The notes: generated from the sequence alone by a model not told the origin. DNA of 43,736 bases from Dendronalium phyllosphericum CENA369 (GCF_016056275.1 NZ_JAECZA010000038.1:1-43736), one strand, 5' to 3'. Counted from the stretch's first letter, positions 17,736 through 28,008 are shown. Numbers and translations: made by a program.

Positions 17736-20354
17736 ATGCAACCTACTAATCCTAACCAATTTACAGAAAAAGCCTGGGAAGCGATCGCGCATACTCCAGA
17801 AATTGCCAAACAATATCACCAACAGCAAATAGAAAGCGAACACTTAATGAAAGCGCTGCTAGAACAAGAAGGTCTAGCTAGCAGCATTTTGACAAAGGCA
17901 AGTGTTAACTTCCAAAAACTGCGCGATCGCACCGACCAGTTTCTCCAGCGTCAGCCGAAAGTATCAGGTAACAGTACTTCTGTATACTTAGGACGCAGCT
18001 TAGATACACTTCTAGACCGAGCCGACGGATATCGTCAAGATTTTAAAGATGAATATATTTCAATCGAACATTTATTGCTAGGTTACGCCAAGGACGACCG
18101 CTTTGGTAAAGGTTTATTCCAAGAATTGGGTTTAGACGAAGGCAAGCTAAAAAACATTATTAAACAAATTCGTGGGAGCCAAAAAGTGACCGACCAAAAT
18201 CCAGAAGGTAAATATGATGCACTGGAAAAGTATGGACGTGACTTGACAGAAGCTGCCCGTAACGGTCAACTCGATCCAGTGATTGGCCGGGATGATGAAA
18301 TTCGTCGTACCGTGCAAATTCTCTCTCGCCGGACAAAGAACAACCCCGTGCTTATTGGCGAACCAGGTGTTGGTAAAACTGCGATCGCCGAAGGACTAGC
18401 ACAGCGCATCGTTGCTGGTGATGTACCTCAATCCCTCAAAGACCGCAAGCTAATCGCTTTAGACATGGGTGCTTTGATTGCTGGGGCAAAATTCCGGGGT
18501 GAATTTGAAGAACGCTTGAAAGCAGTATTAAAAGAAGTTACTGAATCTCGCGGCAATATAGTTTTATTTATTGATGAAATTCACACCGTTGTCGGTGCTG
18601 GGGCAACTCAAGGGGCAATGGATGCCGGCAACTTGTTAAAACCAATGTTGGCGCGGGGCGAGTTGCGCTGTATTGGGGCGACAACTTTGGATGAATATCG
18701 TAAGTATATTGAAAAAGATGCCGCTTTAGAAAGACGCTTCCAGCAGGTTTATGTAGATCAGCCTAGTGTCGAAGATACTATTTCCATTTTGCGCGGATTG
18801 AAAGAACGCTATGAAGTCCACCACGGGGTGAAGATTTCTGATAGTTCTCTAGTGGCAGCAGCTACTTTGTCTAGTCGTTATATTAGCGATCGCTTCTTGC
18901 CTGATAAAGCCATTGATTTGGTCGATGAAGCCGCCGCCAGATTAAAAATGGAGATTACCTCCAAACCCGAAGAACTCGACGAAATCGACCGCAAGATTTT
19001 GCAATTGGAAATGGAGAAGCTATCCTTGCAAAAAGAAAGCGATGCAGCTTCCCGCGAACGCTTAGAAAGATTAGAAAAAGAACTTGCCGATCTCAAAGAA
19101 GAACAAAGGTCATTGAGTGCCCAATGGCAATCTGAAAAAGATATCATCACTAAAATTCAGTCTGTCAAAGAAGAGATCGATAGGGTGAATTTAGAGATTC
19201 AGCAAGCTGAGAGAAACTACGATCTCAACCGGGCTGCCGAGTTGAAATACGGCAAATTAACTAGTTTGCATCGGCAATTAGAAGCAGTAGAAAATGAACT
19301 GGCAAACGCCCAAAGAACTGGCAAATCATTATTACGCGAGGAAGTAACCGAAGCTGATATCGCGGAAATTATTTCTAAGTGGACGGGAATTCCGATCAGC
19401 AAGTTGGTGGAATCCGAGAAAGAGAAACTATTGCACTTAGAAGACGAATTGCACCGTCGGGTAGTTGGACAAGCCGAAGCAGTCACAGCAGTAGCCGATG
19501 CCATTCAGCGATCGCGTGCTGGACTTGCCGATCCCAATCGTCCCATTGCTAGCTTTATTTTCCTCGGTCCGACGGGTGTGGGTAAAACTGAGTTGGCAAA
19601 AGCGCTGGCGGCATATATGTTCGATACCGAAGAGGCATTGGTGCGAATTGATATGTCCGAGTATATGGAGAAACACGCTGTTTCTCGCTTAATCGGCGCG
19701 CCTCCGGGATACGTGGGTTATGAAGAAGGCGGACAACTTACAGAAGCGATTCGCCGTCGTCCTTATGCGGTGATTCTCTTCGATGAAATCGAGAAAGCCC
19801 ACCCGGATGTGTTTAATATCTTCTTGCAAATTCTCGATGATGGTCGCGTTACTGATGCCCAAGGTCATACAGTAGACTTTAAGAACGCGATTATCATCAT
19901 GACCAGCAACATCGGTTCGCAGTACATTCTTGATATTTCTGGAGATAACGCCCACTACGACGAAATGCGCCGTCGGGTGATGGAAGCAATGCGAAATAGC
20001 TTCCGTCCAGAATTCCTCAACCGGATTGACGAAATTATCATCTTCCACGGTTTGGATAAGCGGGAATTGCGGCAAATTGTCCAGTTGCAAACAGATAGAC
20101 TGCGGCAAAGACTCAGCGATCGCAAAATGTCCCTGAGACTTTCTGATGCTGCTCTTGACTTTTTAGCCGAAGTAGGGTATGACCCAGTATATGGAGCGCG
20201 TCCGCTGAAGCGGGCAATTCAGCGAGAGTTGGAAACGCAGATAGCGAAAGCCATCTTGCGGGGCGAATTCAACGATGGTGATAGTATATTTGTCGATGTC
20301 CAAAATGAGCGTCTTTCCTTTAGTCGCTTACCCGTTGAGGTCTTTAGTAGTTAA
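17736..20354 (+). CDS. clpB: ATP-dependent disaggregase ClpB
   Basis: 872 aa, the normal ClpB length. It rescues aggregated proteins with DnaK. Domains in order: Clp N domain (about 5-145, FTEKAWEAI...), AAA-1 with Walker A GEPGVGKT at 208 and Walker [15 protein letters not shown], the M-domain coiled coil (about 400-535, [19 protein letters not shown]...), AAA-2 with Walker A GPTGVGKT at 611 and DEIEKAH, then the D2-small domain [16 protein letters not shown]. The coiled coil marks ClpB rather than ClpC or ClpA. Cyanobacteria often carry two ClpB paralogues; which one this is cannot be decided here. The 5' flank shows no clear CIRCE element. A hairpin follows the stop. Confidence 0.97.
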   Translation: MQPTNPNQFTEKAWEAIAHTPEIAKQYHQQQIESEHLMKALLEQEGLASSILTKASVNFQKLRDRTDQFLQRQPKVSGNSTSVYLGRSLDTLLDRADGYRQDFKDEYISIEHLLLGYAKDDRFGKGLFQELGLDEGKLKNIIKQIRGSQKVTDQNPEGKYDALEKYGRDLTEAARNGQLDPVIGRDDEIRRTVQILSRRTKNNPVLIGEPGVGKTAIAEGLAQRIVAGDVPQSLKDRKLIALDMGALIAGAKFRGEFEERLKAVLKEVTESRGNIVLFIDEIHTVVGAGATQGAMDAGNLLKPMLARGELRCIGATTLDEYRKYIEKDAALERRFQQVYVDQPSVEDTISILRGLKERYEVHHGVKISDSSLVAAATLSSRYISDRFLPDKAIDLVDEAAARLKMEITSKPEELDEIDRKILQLEMEKLSLQKESDAASRERLERLEKELADLKEEQRSLSAQWQSEKDIITKIQSVKEEIDRVNLEIQQAERNYDLNRAAELKYGKLTSLHRQLEAVENELANAQRTGKSLLREEVTEADIAEIISKWTGIPISKLVESEKEKLLHLEDELHRRVVGQAEAVTAVADAIQRSRAGLADPNRPIASFIFLGPTGVGKTELAKALAAYMFDTEEALVRIDMSEYMEKHAVSRLIGAPPGYVGYEEGGQLTEAIRRRPYAVILFDEIEKAHPDVFNIFLQILDDGRVTDAQGHTVDFKNAIIIMTSNIGSQYILDISGDNAHYDEMRRRVMEAMRNSFRPEFLNRIDEIIIFHGLDKRELRQIVQLQTDRLRQRLSDRKMSLRLSDAALDFLAEVGYDPVYGARPLKRAIQRELETQIAKAILRGEFNDGDSIFVDVQNERLSFSRLPVEVFSS

Positions 20355-20385
20355 TTTAATCGGACGCAATCATATTTTTCATCAA

Positions 20386-20414
20386 GGGTGCAAGGGTTTT
20401 GAACGCTTGCACCC
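20386..20414 (+). terminator. Hairpin downstream of clpB
   Basis: Arms gggtgcaag (20386-20394) and cttgcaccc (20406-20414) are perfectly complementary over 9 bp with an 11-nt loop. It starts 32 bp after the clpB stop. It lacks a T-run immediately afterwards. Position and stem strength suggest it ends or stabilises the clpB mRNA. Confidence 0.5.
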
Positions 20415-20528
20415 CTTAGCTTAAACTCTTGGTAAGAGTGCGATCGTGCCTAAGTCCTATATATAGCTATAGCCACACCCTTTAGGACAGTATTGATTGC
20501 TCAAAGCCTATGAAGTAACTAGGTTTCT

Positions 20529-20552
20529 ACTCAGCACTCAGCACTCAGCACT
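20529..20552. repeat. Heptamer tandem repeat (actcagc) x3
   Basis: Three consecutive copies of actcagc occur just upstream of moaE. This is one of the short tandemly repeated repetitive (STRR) sequences typical of filamentous cyanobacteria. The same heptamer borders the dispersed hairpin repeats at 12783 and 42553. Confidence 0.85.
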
Positions 20553-20580
20553 TTGCTATAAATACTGTTATTAAAAAATT

Positions 20581-21078
20581 ATGAACTCGGCGATGAAAAC
20601 TACATTTGCATCTGCTATTCAGCCAAGAACCGAAGATAGTTTTGCCATTACCTTTGCGCCATTATCCATTGAAGAAATTTATGCTAAAGCCGACGATCCG
20701 GCTAATGGTGCAGTGGTATTAATGAGTGGGATGGTTCGCAATCAAACCGATGGACAACCTGTGGTTGCTTTAGAATATCAGGCTTACGAACCGATGGCAT
20801 TGCGAGTGTTTTATCAAATTGCTGCTGATATGCGTTCTCTTTGGCCTGATGTCAAACGAGTAGTCATCCATCATCGCGTTGGGCGTTTACGAGTTGGAGA
20901 AATCAGCGTTTTAGTAGCGGTGGGTTGTCCCCATCGTAGTGAAGCTTTTGAAGCTTGCCGTTATGCGATTGATACCCTCAAACATAATGCACCCATTTGG
21001 AAAAAAGAACATTGGCAAGATGGTTCTAGCAGCTGGGTAAGTATTGGTGCTTGCGAACAGTCAGGAGAAAATTGTTAA
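20581..21078 (+). CDS. moaE: Molybdopterin synthase catalytic subunit MoaE
   Basis: 165 aa. The large subunit of molybdopterin synthase, which inserts the dithiolene sulfurs into cyclic pyranopterin monophosphate using MoaD thiocarboxylate. Family motifs: GAVVLMSGMVRNQTDG, LEYQAYEPMA, VVIHHRVGRLRVGEISVLVAVGCPHRSEAFEACRYAIDTLKHNAPIWKKE. The last stretch holds the active-site lysines. The N-terminus is about 15 residues longer than in E. coli; ATG 20581 or the ATG four codons later could be the start. No moaD is adjacent. The cofactor product would serve molybdoenzymes such as the probable sulfite-oxidase-type protein at the window's right end. Confidence 0.95.
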   Translation: MNSAMKTTFASAIQPRTEDSFAITFAPLSIEEIYAKADDPANGAVVLMSGMVRNQTDGQPVVALEYQAYEPMALRVFYQIAADMRSLWPDVKRVVIHHRVGRLRVGEISVLVAVGCPHRSEAFEACRYAIDTLKHNAPIWKKEHWQDGSSSWVSIGACEQSGENC

Positions 21079-21157
21079 TATTGCGAATTTAATTAATTTA
21101 TTTTGTGTGGTGCGATCGCTCTTTGTTGTAAGTTGAGTTAAAAGTCTGAGAGAATTT

Positions 21158-21397
21158 TTATCCGCCCTCAAATGCATTTAAAATATCTTCAGGTAGAGGT
21201 GCATCAAAATCATCAGGTAATGTAAATTCTCCAGCACATAACCCAAACGGTCTTAGCTGTTTATTGCTATTAATAATTGGTTTTAGTTCAGCAATTGGCT
21301 TGTCTGCTTGGACAATAATAAAGCTTTCACCTGCTTCAACTTGATTAAGGTACTTCAAGGGATTTTTTTGTATTTCATGAACAGTGATTTTCTGCAT
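21158..21397 (-). CDS. Phd/YefM-type antitoxin without visible toxin
   Basis: 79 aa. MQKITVHEIQKNPLKYLNQVEAGESFIIVQADKPIAELKPI is the Phd/YefM DNA-binding fold. The C-terminal part FTLPDDFDAPLPEDILNAFEGG is the usual toxin-binding tail seen in partners of PIN toxins. No toxin ORF lies on either side: moaE ends 79 bp downstream on the other strand and the upstream 216 bp contain no frame. It is therefore an orphan, either a remnant or an antitoxin acting in trans. Function as antitoxin is inferred from family. Confidence 0.82.
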   Translation of the reverse strand: MQKITVHEIQKNPLKYLNQVEAGESFIIVQADKPIAELKPIINSNKQLRPFGLCAGEFTLPDDFDAPLPEDILNAFEGG

Positions 21398-21613
21398 CTG
21401 AATATTTCAGCGTAGTGGTATGGGGATATTACACTGCCTAACTCAATTTTAGTGTGATGGCGCTTCGTAAGAGGTTGATAGAAGTACGCTCGTAACTATT
21501 GTTTATTGAAGAAATTAATATTGAGTCTTTGAATTGACGTTAGGTATTAGACAAGCCAATATAAAATATTATGCTTGTTGGGTTGCGCGGTCTATCCCCT
21601 AACCTACCAAATT

Positions 21614-21859
21614 TCAGTTGTAATTTGAGAAATCACCTGATTTGGGTAAGAAGCCGTTAGAAATAGCTTTGTCGAGACTTCCTTGCCTAACAATTTCATC
21701 CAGGTCATGACCAATTACTTTAAGAGCAAGCGACATATTCAGGTCATGATCTAGTACGAAGTCGATTAGGAATCTCATATCCTGAAGAAGTTTCTTTTCT
21801 TCAGGTGTTAGCCCAACAGGGAACTGTGTCTTAAGTCTTTTTATGAAATCTGGGTGCAT
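21614..21859 (-). CDS. Small hypothetical protein
   Basis: 81 aa, not recognised. Predicted largely helical and charged (LTPEEKKLLQDMRFLIDFVLDHDLNMSLALKVIGHDLDEIVRQGSLDKAI), with no signal or membrane segment. The ATG at 21859 has no obvious strong ribosome site. It lies 90 bp downstream of the phage-antirepressor-like gene on the same strand, so the two may be co-transcribed. The composition and clean ORF favour a real but accessory gene; it could be a small regulator. Confidence 0.55.
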   Translation of the reverse strand: MHPDFIKRLKTQFPVGLTPEEKKLLQDMRFLIDFVLDHDLNMSLALKVIGHDLDEIVRQGSLDKAISNGFLPKSGDFSNYN

Positions 21860-21949
21860 ATAAATCCTGAAGAAATAGTAAGCTTAACTTTTGTTTTAAC
21901 CAATGTATATGTTTAGCACCAAAGCCGAACTATAATCAGTAATCTTGCT

Positions 21950-22888
21950 CTACTTATTTTTCTTTGATGACTTTTTGGCATCCAGTACGCGGTGAACGTC
22001 TTGTCTTGTTACACGATCTCCTAGTTTGGGTTCCTCTAACTCAATCATCAGCGCGCCAGCAGCAGCTCTAATCGCTTCAATAGGATTTAAGCCTTTACGT
22101 TGAATGTATTTTGCTGCCAGATCCTCAATTTGAGCAATGCGCTGAAGCTGGTTGACATTAACATTATCTTTTGGCGTTCTGTAGGCAGCTACATCTAAAA
22201 ATTGATTTATCTGTGCCTTGTTTCTTCCAAATAAAACTTGATAAATCTCTCCTAAAGCAGATGCATATATTCCCCTATATCCGCCTCTAATAGAGTGTGT
22301 TTTTGTATAATTCTGAATATTATGCTGGTTGTTCTCAATCCACTCTGTAATAGCTTGTCTCAGGTCTTTGTTGAGCAAAATTGAGGCATAACGATACTCG
22401 AATTTTTGGATGTATTCGTCTTCATCTCTGACAACCCCAAAAGCATGATCTGCCCGGCGCTCCAAGGTTTCCTGCATAGCAGCAGCCATTAAAGCGATTG
22501 CTGGTCTCTGATACCCTACCATCACTGCATAAAGTATCACCGCCATAAAGTCTTCAGTTGAAACGAGGTGGCTTTTGATAAAGCCCTGCCCTGAAGACTC
22601 AACGATTTTACCTTTGAATCCGTAGCCCTGAAGTTTAATTAAGGCATTACCTCCGGCTTGAATAGTGTCTCTTAACCAACCTTCGTTGTATCCTACCGCT
22701 TTACTCGCCTGCCTCATTGACCAACGGTATTCACCGTTCGGCATCATGTAAACAGGCATGGGAATGCCGCCAATTTTTATTTCCTTGCGTTTCCCGTGCT
22801 TGACTTTAGGCTCATCTGTAGACTCCGTATCTTCTGGCTCTAAATCTTGCAGAAAAAAGAATGCTTCCATTTCCATTTGTTCTGTCAT
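21950..22888 (-). CDS. Phage-antirepressor-like protein, unknown function
   Basis: 312 aa. After an acidic start, residues 38-110 (EIKIGGIPMPVYMMPNGEYRWSMRQASKAVGYNEGWLRDTI...) resemble the N-terminal region of BRO/KilA-type antirepressors, which precede a helix-turn-helix-like WSMRQASKAVGY. The C-terminal half (SIRGGYRGIYASALGEIYQVLFGRNKAQINQFL...) loosely resembles the C-terminal domains of such phage proteins. The C-terminus is Lys-rich (RVLDAKKSSKKNK). This is pattern recognition at moderate strength; it may instead be a chromosomal transcription factor. Its upstream region carries two 22-bp near-palindromes that could be its operators. Neighbours (small unknown, orphan antitoxin) suggest a mobile-element remnant. 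Confidence 0.5.
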   Translation of the reverse strand: MTEQMEMEAFFFLQDLEPEDTESTDEPKVKHGKRKEIKIGGIPMPVYMMPNGEYRWSMRQASKAVGYNEGWLRDTIQAGGNALIKLQGYGFKGKIVESSGQGFIKSHLVSTEDFMAVILYAVMVGYQRPAIALMAAAMQETLERRADHAFGVVRDEDEYIQKFEYRYASILLNKDLRQAITEWIENNQHNIQNYTKTHSIRGGYRGIYASALGEIYQVLFGRNKAQINQFLDVAAYRTPKDNVNVNQLQRIAQIEDLAAKYIQRKGLNPIEAIRAAAGALMIELEEPKLGDRVTRQDVHRVLDAKKSSKKNK

Positions 22889-22900
22889 ACATTTTTTATA

Positions 22901-22976
22901 TACTGGTGTTTGCCGTGGGGTTAACCCCTTGGCTAATAAAATACCAGTACTTTCGCCGTGGGGTCAACCCTGTGGC
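22901..22976. promoter_or_regulatory. Paired palindromic sites upstream of the antirepressor-like gene
   Basis: Two 22-bp units, 22912-22933 and 22955-22976, both start gccgtgggg and end in ggc, and share 17-18 positions. The first contains the perfect palindrome ggggttaacccc. Their centres are 43 bp apart, about four helical turns. The first is also enclosed by tactggt (22901-22907) and accagta (22943-22949). They lie between the alaS stop and the start of the next gene and could be operators or a double terminator. Confidence 0.5.
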
Positions 22977-23043
22977 AAAAACTTTGTATAAATCAAATCG
23001 TAATTTCGAGGCAGGCAAAACGCCCACCTCTCAAAAAACACAA

Positions 23044-25686
23044 CTAACTAAAAGCAGACTTTAACTCACTCCGCCCTTGTTCCAATGCTTCTGGTAATTT
23101 ACTAGCATCGCGTCCGCCGGCTTGGGCTAAGTTCCCTCTACCGCCGCCGCCACCACCGCAAATTTTAGCAATATTACCCACAAATTTACCTGCTTGCAAT
23201 CCTTTTTTATTCACTTCGGGGCTGAAAGCTGCAACTATGCTAACTTTCCCAGCTTCGGGAACGGAACCCAGTACCACCGCACCGTTACCGATTTTTTGTA
23301 GCAAGCGTTCCGCAGCAGATTTCAATGATTCGGGATCGACATCTTCCAACTGGGCAACCAAAATTTTATAATCGCCCACAGATTCAACTGTTTGCAGCAA
23401 GCTGTCAGATTTGGCGATCGCCAGCTGTGATTTCAGAGTAGCAAGTTGTTTTTCACTGTTTCTCAGTTCGGTTTGCAGAGTGGTGATTCTCTCTGGTAGT
23501 TCTTCGGGTTTGACTTTAAAGCGATCGCTCAAATCCTTGACTACTTTATCCCGAACGTTGAGATAATCCAGGATTGCTGGTCCCGAAACAGCTTCAATCC
23601 GCCGCACCCCAGAAGCCACACCAGCTTCCGAGATAATCTTGAATACCCCAATCTCAGCAGTATTACTGACATGAGTGCCGCCGCACAATTCCATTGACAC
23701 GCCAGTAAAGTCAATCACCCGCACTTCTTCACCGTATTTTTCCCCAAACATGGCAACAGCACCTCTAGCTTTTGCCTCTGCTAAAGGTAATACTTCTACT
23801 TTCGCAGCATGGGCTTCAGCAATCCAAGTATTCACCTGTTCTTCAACTTGTTGGACTTCTTCTGCTGTCAAAGCACGGGGACAGTTGAAGTCAAAGCGTA
23901 ACCTGTCAAAGGAAACCAGGGAACCAGCTTGAGATATGCCATCATCGACAATTTTTTTCAACGCAGCTTGCAGCAGATGTGTTGCTGTATGGTTAGCTTG
24001 GGCGCGACGACGACAAGCGCGATCGATTTGGGCAGTTACAGCATCTCCGACTCGGATTGTACCGCGTTCGATGCGTCCGAAATGAACGAAGAAATCGGAT
24101 TCTTTTTTCACGTCTTCAACGCGAACAACAATACCATCACCGGAAATATAACCGCGATCGCCGATTTGTCCCCCAGATTCGGCATAAAATGGCGTTTGGT
24201 TGAGGACGATTTGGACTTCTGTCCCGGCTTCTGCTTCCTCTTGGGAAACTCCTTCTACCAAAATCGCTTCGACTTTGGCTGTCGCCGCAGGTTGGGTATA
24301 ACCTAAGAACTCGGTAACATTAATCTGTTCTGCTAGCTTGTCGAGAGAACTTTGCACGGTTAAATCGATGGTTTCATGTGCTTCCTTAGCGCGGGTTCTC
24401 TGCTTTTCCATTTCGGCATCGAATTCTGCTTCATCGATAGTAAGGTTATTCTCAGCCGCGATTTCCTGGGTGAGTTCGAGGGGGAAACCGTAGGTATCGT
24501 ACAGGGTAAAGGCACTTTCACCACTAATAGAGGTTTTTCCTTGCTGCTTCACTTCTTGGATGATTTCTTCTAGTAGCTTTTCACCTCTTTCTAGAGTTTT
24601 GAGGAAATTTACCTCTTCCCGTTGCAGTTCCGCTTTAATTGCTGCTTCCCGTTGGCGTACATTAGGGTAAGCTGATTCGGAAAGAGCGATCGCTCTTTCG
24701 GCAACTTGAGTGATAAATTCGCCAGTAATGCCAATTAATCGCCCATGACGCACCACCCGCCGAATTAATCGCCGTAGCACATAACCCCGTCCCACGTTGG
24801 AGGCGCGAATTTCATCAGCAATCATGTGGACAACCGCCCGAACGTGATCGCCAATAACTTTTAGCGAGACTTTGGTTTTATCGTCGCTAACATGGTAGTC
24901 AATGCCAGCAATTTGCGCTGCTGTTTGGATAATGGGAAAAATTAAGTCAGTTTCATAGTTATTTGGCACTTTTTGCAGGATTTGCGCCATCCTATCCAAA
25001 CCCATGCCAGTGTCGATATTCTTGTTTTGCAGTGGTGTTAAATTGCCTGATGCATCGCGGTTATATTGCATGAAAACGAGATTATAAAACTCGATAAACC
25101 GTGAGTCATCTTCTAAATCAATGTTTTCGTCTCCCCGTTCTGGGTGGAAATCGTAATAAATTTCCGAACATGGCCCACAAGGCCCAGTCGGCCCAGATGT
25201 CCAAAAGTTATCATCTGCGCCCATACGCTTAATTCTTGCTTGCTTTACGCCAATTCGATCGCGCCAAATATTATAAGCTTCATCATCATCTTCAAAGACG
25301 CTGACAACCAGGTTGTTTGGGGACAAACCAAAGACTTTTGTGGAAATTTCCCAACCCCAGGCGATCGCTTGTTCTTTAAAATAATCTCCAAAGCTGAAGT
25401 TACCCAGCATCTCAAAGAAGGTGTGATGGCGTTTGGTGCGTCCGACATTTTCGATATCGTTAGTACGGATGCACTTTTGAGATGTGGTAGCCCGATTAAA
25501 TTCTGGCGTGCGCTGTCCCAGGAATACTGGTTTAAATGGTAGCATCCCCGCGATCGTCAGCAGCACGGTTGGGTCTTCTGGTACGAGGGAAGCACTTGGG
25601 AGAATCTGATGTCCCCGTTGGGTATAGAAGTCGAGGAATAGGGTGCGAATTTCGTTACCGCTGAGGTTTTGGGGATTAGAAGACAT
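23044..25686 (-). CDS. alaS: Alanyl-tRNA synthetase
   Basis: 880 aa, standard length. A class II synthetase charging tRNA-Ala. Domains in order: catalytic core (motif 2 region [37 protein letters not shown]; motif 3 region [11 protein letters not shown]), tRNA recognition domain, editing domain with zinc-site HTATHLLQ and [13 protein letters not shown], and the DHHA1-type C-terminal domain [15 protein letters not shown]. The start ATG 25686 gives the usual [21 protein letters not shown]. It appears monocistronic; a 280-bp spacer with short direct repeats (gaagtctaaag / gaagtctgaag) separates it from the divergent metal-chaperone gene. Confidence 0.98.
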   Translation of the reverse strand: MSSNPQNLSGNEIRTLFLDFYTQRGHQILPSASLVPEDPTVLLTIAGMLPFKPVFLGQRTPEFNRATTSQKCIRTNDIENVGRTKRHHTFFEMLGNFSFGDYFKEQAIAWGWEISTKVFGLSPNNLVVSVFEDDDEAYNIWRDRIGVKQARIKRMGADDNFWTSGPTGPCGPCSEIYYDFHPERGDENIDLEDDSRFIEFYNLVFMQYNRDASGNLTPLQNKNIDTGMGLDRMAQILQKVPNNYETDLIFPIIQTAAQIAGIDYHVSDDKTKVSLKVIGDHVRAVVHMIADEIRASNVGRGYVLRRLIRRVVRHGRLIGITGEFITQVAERAIALSESAYPNVRQREAAIKAELQREEVNFLKTLERGEKLLEEIIQEVKQQGKTSISGESAFTLYDTYGFPLELTQEIAAENNLTIDEAEFDAEMEKQRTRAKEAHETIDLTVQSSLDKLAEQINVTEFLGYTQPAATAKVEAILVEGVSQEEAEAGTEVQIVLNQTPFYAESGGQIGDRGYISGDGIVVRVEDVKKESDFFVHFGRIERGTIRVGDAVTAQIDRACRRRAQANHTATHLLQAALKKIVDDGISQAGSLVSFDRLRFDFNCPRALTAEEVQQVEEQVNTWIAEAHAAKVEVLPLAEAKARGAVAMFGEKYGEEVRVIDFTGVSMELCGGTHVSNTAEIGVFKIISEAGVASGVRRIEAVSGPAILDYLNVRDKVVKDLSDRFKVKPEELPERITTLQTELRNSEKQLATLKSQLAIAKSDSLLQTVESVGDYKILVAQLEDVDPESLKSAAERLLQKIGNGAVVLGSVPEAGKVSIVAAFSPEVNKKGLQAGKFVGNIAKICGGGGGGRGNLAQAGGRDASKLPEALEQGRSELKSAFS

Positions 25687-25966
25687 GGGTGGACTGAAGT
25701 ATGAGTATGAAGTCTAAAGGGTGAAGTCTGAAGCAGTTGGTTATTTTCTCGTACTTCCGACTTCGCTTTTCTGTAGTTTTATATATTTTTGCATTTTGTT
25801 TCGTTTTGCTGCCAGTAAATTCTGCCTCAAGGATATGTGCAACTACTATGCATTGCTATATCTCTAATCTCATAGTTACCTAACTCTAGTCAGATGTGCG
25901 ATCGCCATCCGAGACAATACCATTGTTTTTTAAATGAAAATTAAACTTTACGTCATGAGGTAAGTA

Positions 25967-26170
25967 ATGTCACTCAAACTCAAAGTTCCGAATATTGCGT
26001 GTGAAGATTGTGCAGGAACAATTAGAGATTCTATTCATGTAATGGAACCTGATGCCAAGGTAGATGTAGATGTTAATTCTAAAACTGTCACAGTAGAATC
26101 TCAGGCTTCTGAAGAGTCAATTAAGCAGGCAATTGTTGCTGCTGGGTACCACATCGAAGGCTATCAATAA
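25967..26170 (+). CDS. HMA-domain metal chaperone (CopZ/Atx1-like)
   Basis: 67 aa, one ferredoxin-like HMA domain. The metal-binding CxxC is C12-E-D-C15 (NIACEDCAG). It lacks the Met of the classical MxCxxC, having Ile-Ala before the first Cys. Such small proteins carry Cu(I) or other soft metals to P-type ATPases. ATG 25967 has gaggtaag just upstream, a good ribosome site. No ATPase is nearby. A GC-rich hairpin after the stop ends the transcript, so it is monocistronic. The CEDC core is seen in a cyanobacterial subgroup; copper is the likely but unproven ligand. Confidence 0.85.
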   Translation: MSLKLKVPNIACEDCAGTIRDSIHVMEPDAKVDVDVNSKTVTVESQASEESIKQAIVAAGYHIEGYQ

Positions 26171-26232
26171 TTTCTAAATTTCTATCAAATTTAGATTAAC
26201 TAGCTTAACCATCACAATTAATTACCGAGATA

Positions 26233-26253
26233 TCCGCCCGCAAAACGGGCGGG
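26233..26253 (+). terminator. Intrinsic terminator of the HMA gene
   Basis: Stem ccgcccg (26234-26240) with cgggcgg (26246-26252), loop caaaa, extended by a T-G pair, followed by gctattatt. It begins 63 bp after the HMA stop codon and is the best intrinsic-terminator candidate on the plus strand in this window. Confidence 0.7.
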
Positions 26254-26936
26254 CTATTATTAAGCAAATGTAGCTCTATAAAGAATCAATAAAGTTATTT
26301 ATCTATTTATTTTTTGTGTAAAATTACTAGTTGCTTTATCAAAAGTAAAAATATATCAACAATTAAGCATCTGTAAATTTAGCTACCTCTAATAATCCAT
26401 TATATTCCTTAAAGATTCGCTTAAACTCTTCAAACCCCTTATAAAAACAGGTAAAAACATTGATTGCTAAAGAAATATCTTAATAACTTTTCGGTATATA
26501 ACATTTTTTAGATTCAAAAAGCATCTCGGCTTTTACGGAGGTTTTCTAAATTTTAGATTTTTTTAAACTTTTTAAAAGTCTCTAATATTGTTCTGTTTCA
26601 GGTAATAAGTAACGCCAAAAACTTATGATTATGGATTCATTGCAATATGACCTGAAAAATACAGAACTAGTTTAATCACTAAAAAATAATATTCAGTATT
26701 TTTACTGTTTGAAAAAAAATATAGAAAAGTAGAAATTAATAATCAGAGTTTAAACCTTCAGAGACTGTTTAAAAATCAGGTATTAAGAGGAGATTAAAAT
26801 TGTTAGTTGGTTGTGAATTTAGCGCTAAGACTATCAAATATAGGGTAATAACCCTGTGAAAGAAATACCGAGTAAATTCAATATTCGGAATAAATACCAG
26901 TAAGTTTTAGCTTAAAATAGGGCAGAAGGCACAGCA
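26254..26936. other. Long A/T-rich noncoding region upstream of the GGDEF gene
   Basis: About 680 bp with no frame worth calling on either strand. The DNA is very A/T-rich. Visible elements include aaaaagc...gctttt around 26516-26538 and a small gggtaataaccc hairpin at about 26843-26854. Tandem-like ttcaatattcggaataaa lies near 26877. It may hold a long 5' leader or a small RNA, but nothing is strong enough to call. Confidence 0.5.
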
Positions 26937-27962
26937 ATGAATATTTCCATTCTGGTCTTTGGAAGTGATACCTTTCTCGCCAAACTTCCCGATCAGATCC
27001 GTGACACAACCGCTTTTAATTTAGAAGTTATTACCGATATCCACCAGACAATATTACAAATTCAAACTGCGCCGCCCGATATAATACTTGTGCAGGCTAG
27101 TCTGGATGGCAGTATGAAAATATGTTCTTGGTTAAAAGAACAGACTCAGCTATCTTGGATATATTGTATTTTTCTAGAGGATCGTCCCCAGAAGTTCGCT
27201 GCTAGAAGTAAGTATGGCTGGGAGTGGGAATTGCAAATGACTGCCACTGTACTCAATCAAGGAGCTGATGCTTATATTTGGCATCTTTGTGAAGAAAATA
27301 CAGAGCATACTTTGGCAGGTGTAACAGCAAATCATCGGCTCATTCTAGCTCAGTTGGAGGTTGGTTTGCGTAAAGTGCAAAAATACCGCGATTTACTTCA
27401 AAAAAATGATTTATTATCAGCGATCGCTTTAGCTGATTCGTTGACGGAACTTAATAATCGTCGGGCCTTGGAATGGGATTTACCTAGGCAAATTCACAAA
27501 GCCCGCACTCAAGGAACTCCTTTGAGTTTAATTATTTTAGATGTAGATTATTTTAAGAAAGTTAACGACACTTATGGGCATTTAGCTGGCGATCGCCTTT
27601 TGCAGTTGTTGGGTAGTCGTCTGCGGCAAAACCTGCGTTCTCAAGATACTGCCTTCCGTTATGGTGGTGAAGAATTTGTAGTGGTTTTGGCTAACACTAC
27701 TAGTTACGAAGCATTGGGAGTCGCAGAACGTCTCAATCGCAAAGTTAGCGAACAACCATTCGCCATCAATAGTAAATTATCTATTGATATTACGATTAGC
27801 TTGGGTGTTGCCAGTTTAGAAGCAGATGACGATGAAAAAGGGCTTAGTCTAATACATCGCGCCGATCAATGCTTATTTCATGCCAAAGCTTCTGGACGTA
27901 ACCAAGCGATTAGTTGGGACTATTTATCTCACTTTTCCCAATTAGAAGCTGTTTCTTCTTAG
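26937..27962 (+). CDS. Diguanylate cyclase with degenerate receiver domain
   Basis: 341 aa. The C-terminal GGDEF domain (about 160-330) makes c-di-GMP from two GTP. The active loop is GGEEF (243-247), and an inhibitory I-site RSQD (234-237) lies exactly five residues before it, so product feedback is expected. DSLTELNNRRAL and DVDYFKKVNDTYGH are intact. Residues 1-125 look like a CheY-type receiver, but the normal phospho-Asp strand reads DIILVQASLDG, with Gln-Ala where Asp is expected. Canonical phosphorylation therefore seems lost and the domain may be a protein-interaction or atypical sensor module. The start is ATG 26937. Confidence 0.92.
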   Translation: MNISILVFGSDTFLAKLPDQIRDTTAFNLEVITDIHQTILQIQTAPPDIILVQASLDGSMKICSWLKEQTQLSWIYCIFLEDRPQKFAARSKYGWEWELQMTATVLNQGADAYIWHLCEENTEHTLAGVTANHRLILAQLEVGLRKVQKYRDLLQKNDLLSAIALADSLTELNNRRALEWDLPRQIHKARTQGTPLSLIILDVDYFKKVNDTYGHLAGDRLLQLLGSRLRQNLRSQDTAFRYGGEEFVVVLANTTSYEALGVAERLNRKVSEQPFAINSKLSIDITISLGVASLEADDDEKGLSLIHRADQCLFHAKASGRNQAISWDYLSHFSQLEAVSS

Positions 27963-28008
27963 AGAAGGCTGGGGATTGGGGACAAAAGAGTGTTTTTACT
28001 TTTGCCTC

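Noticed and set aside
23929-24306. 125-codon plus-strand frame within alaS
   Set aside because: Antisense shadow of a highly conserved synthetase domain, with no ribosome site or recognisable protein.
25687-25966. Leader riboswitch or T-box for alaS
   Set aside because: Only short direct repeats are visible; no specifier or antiterminator structure was found, and T-boxes are not expected in cyanobacteria.
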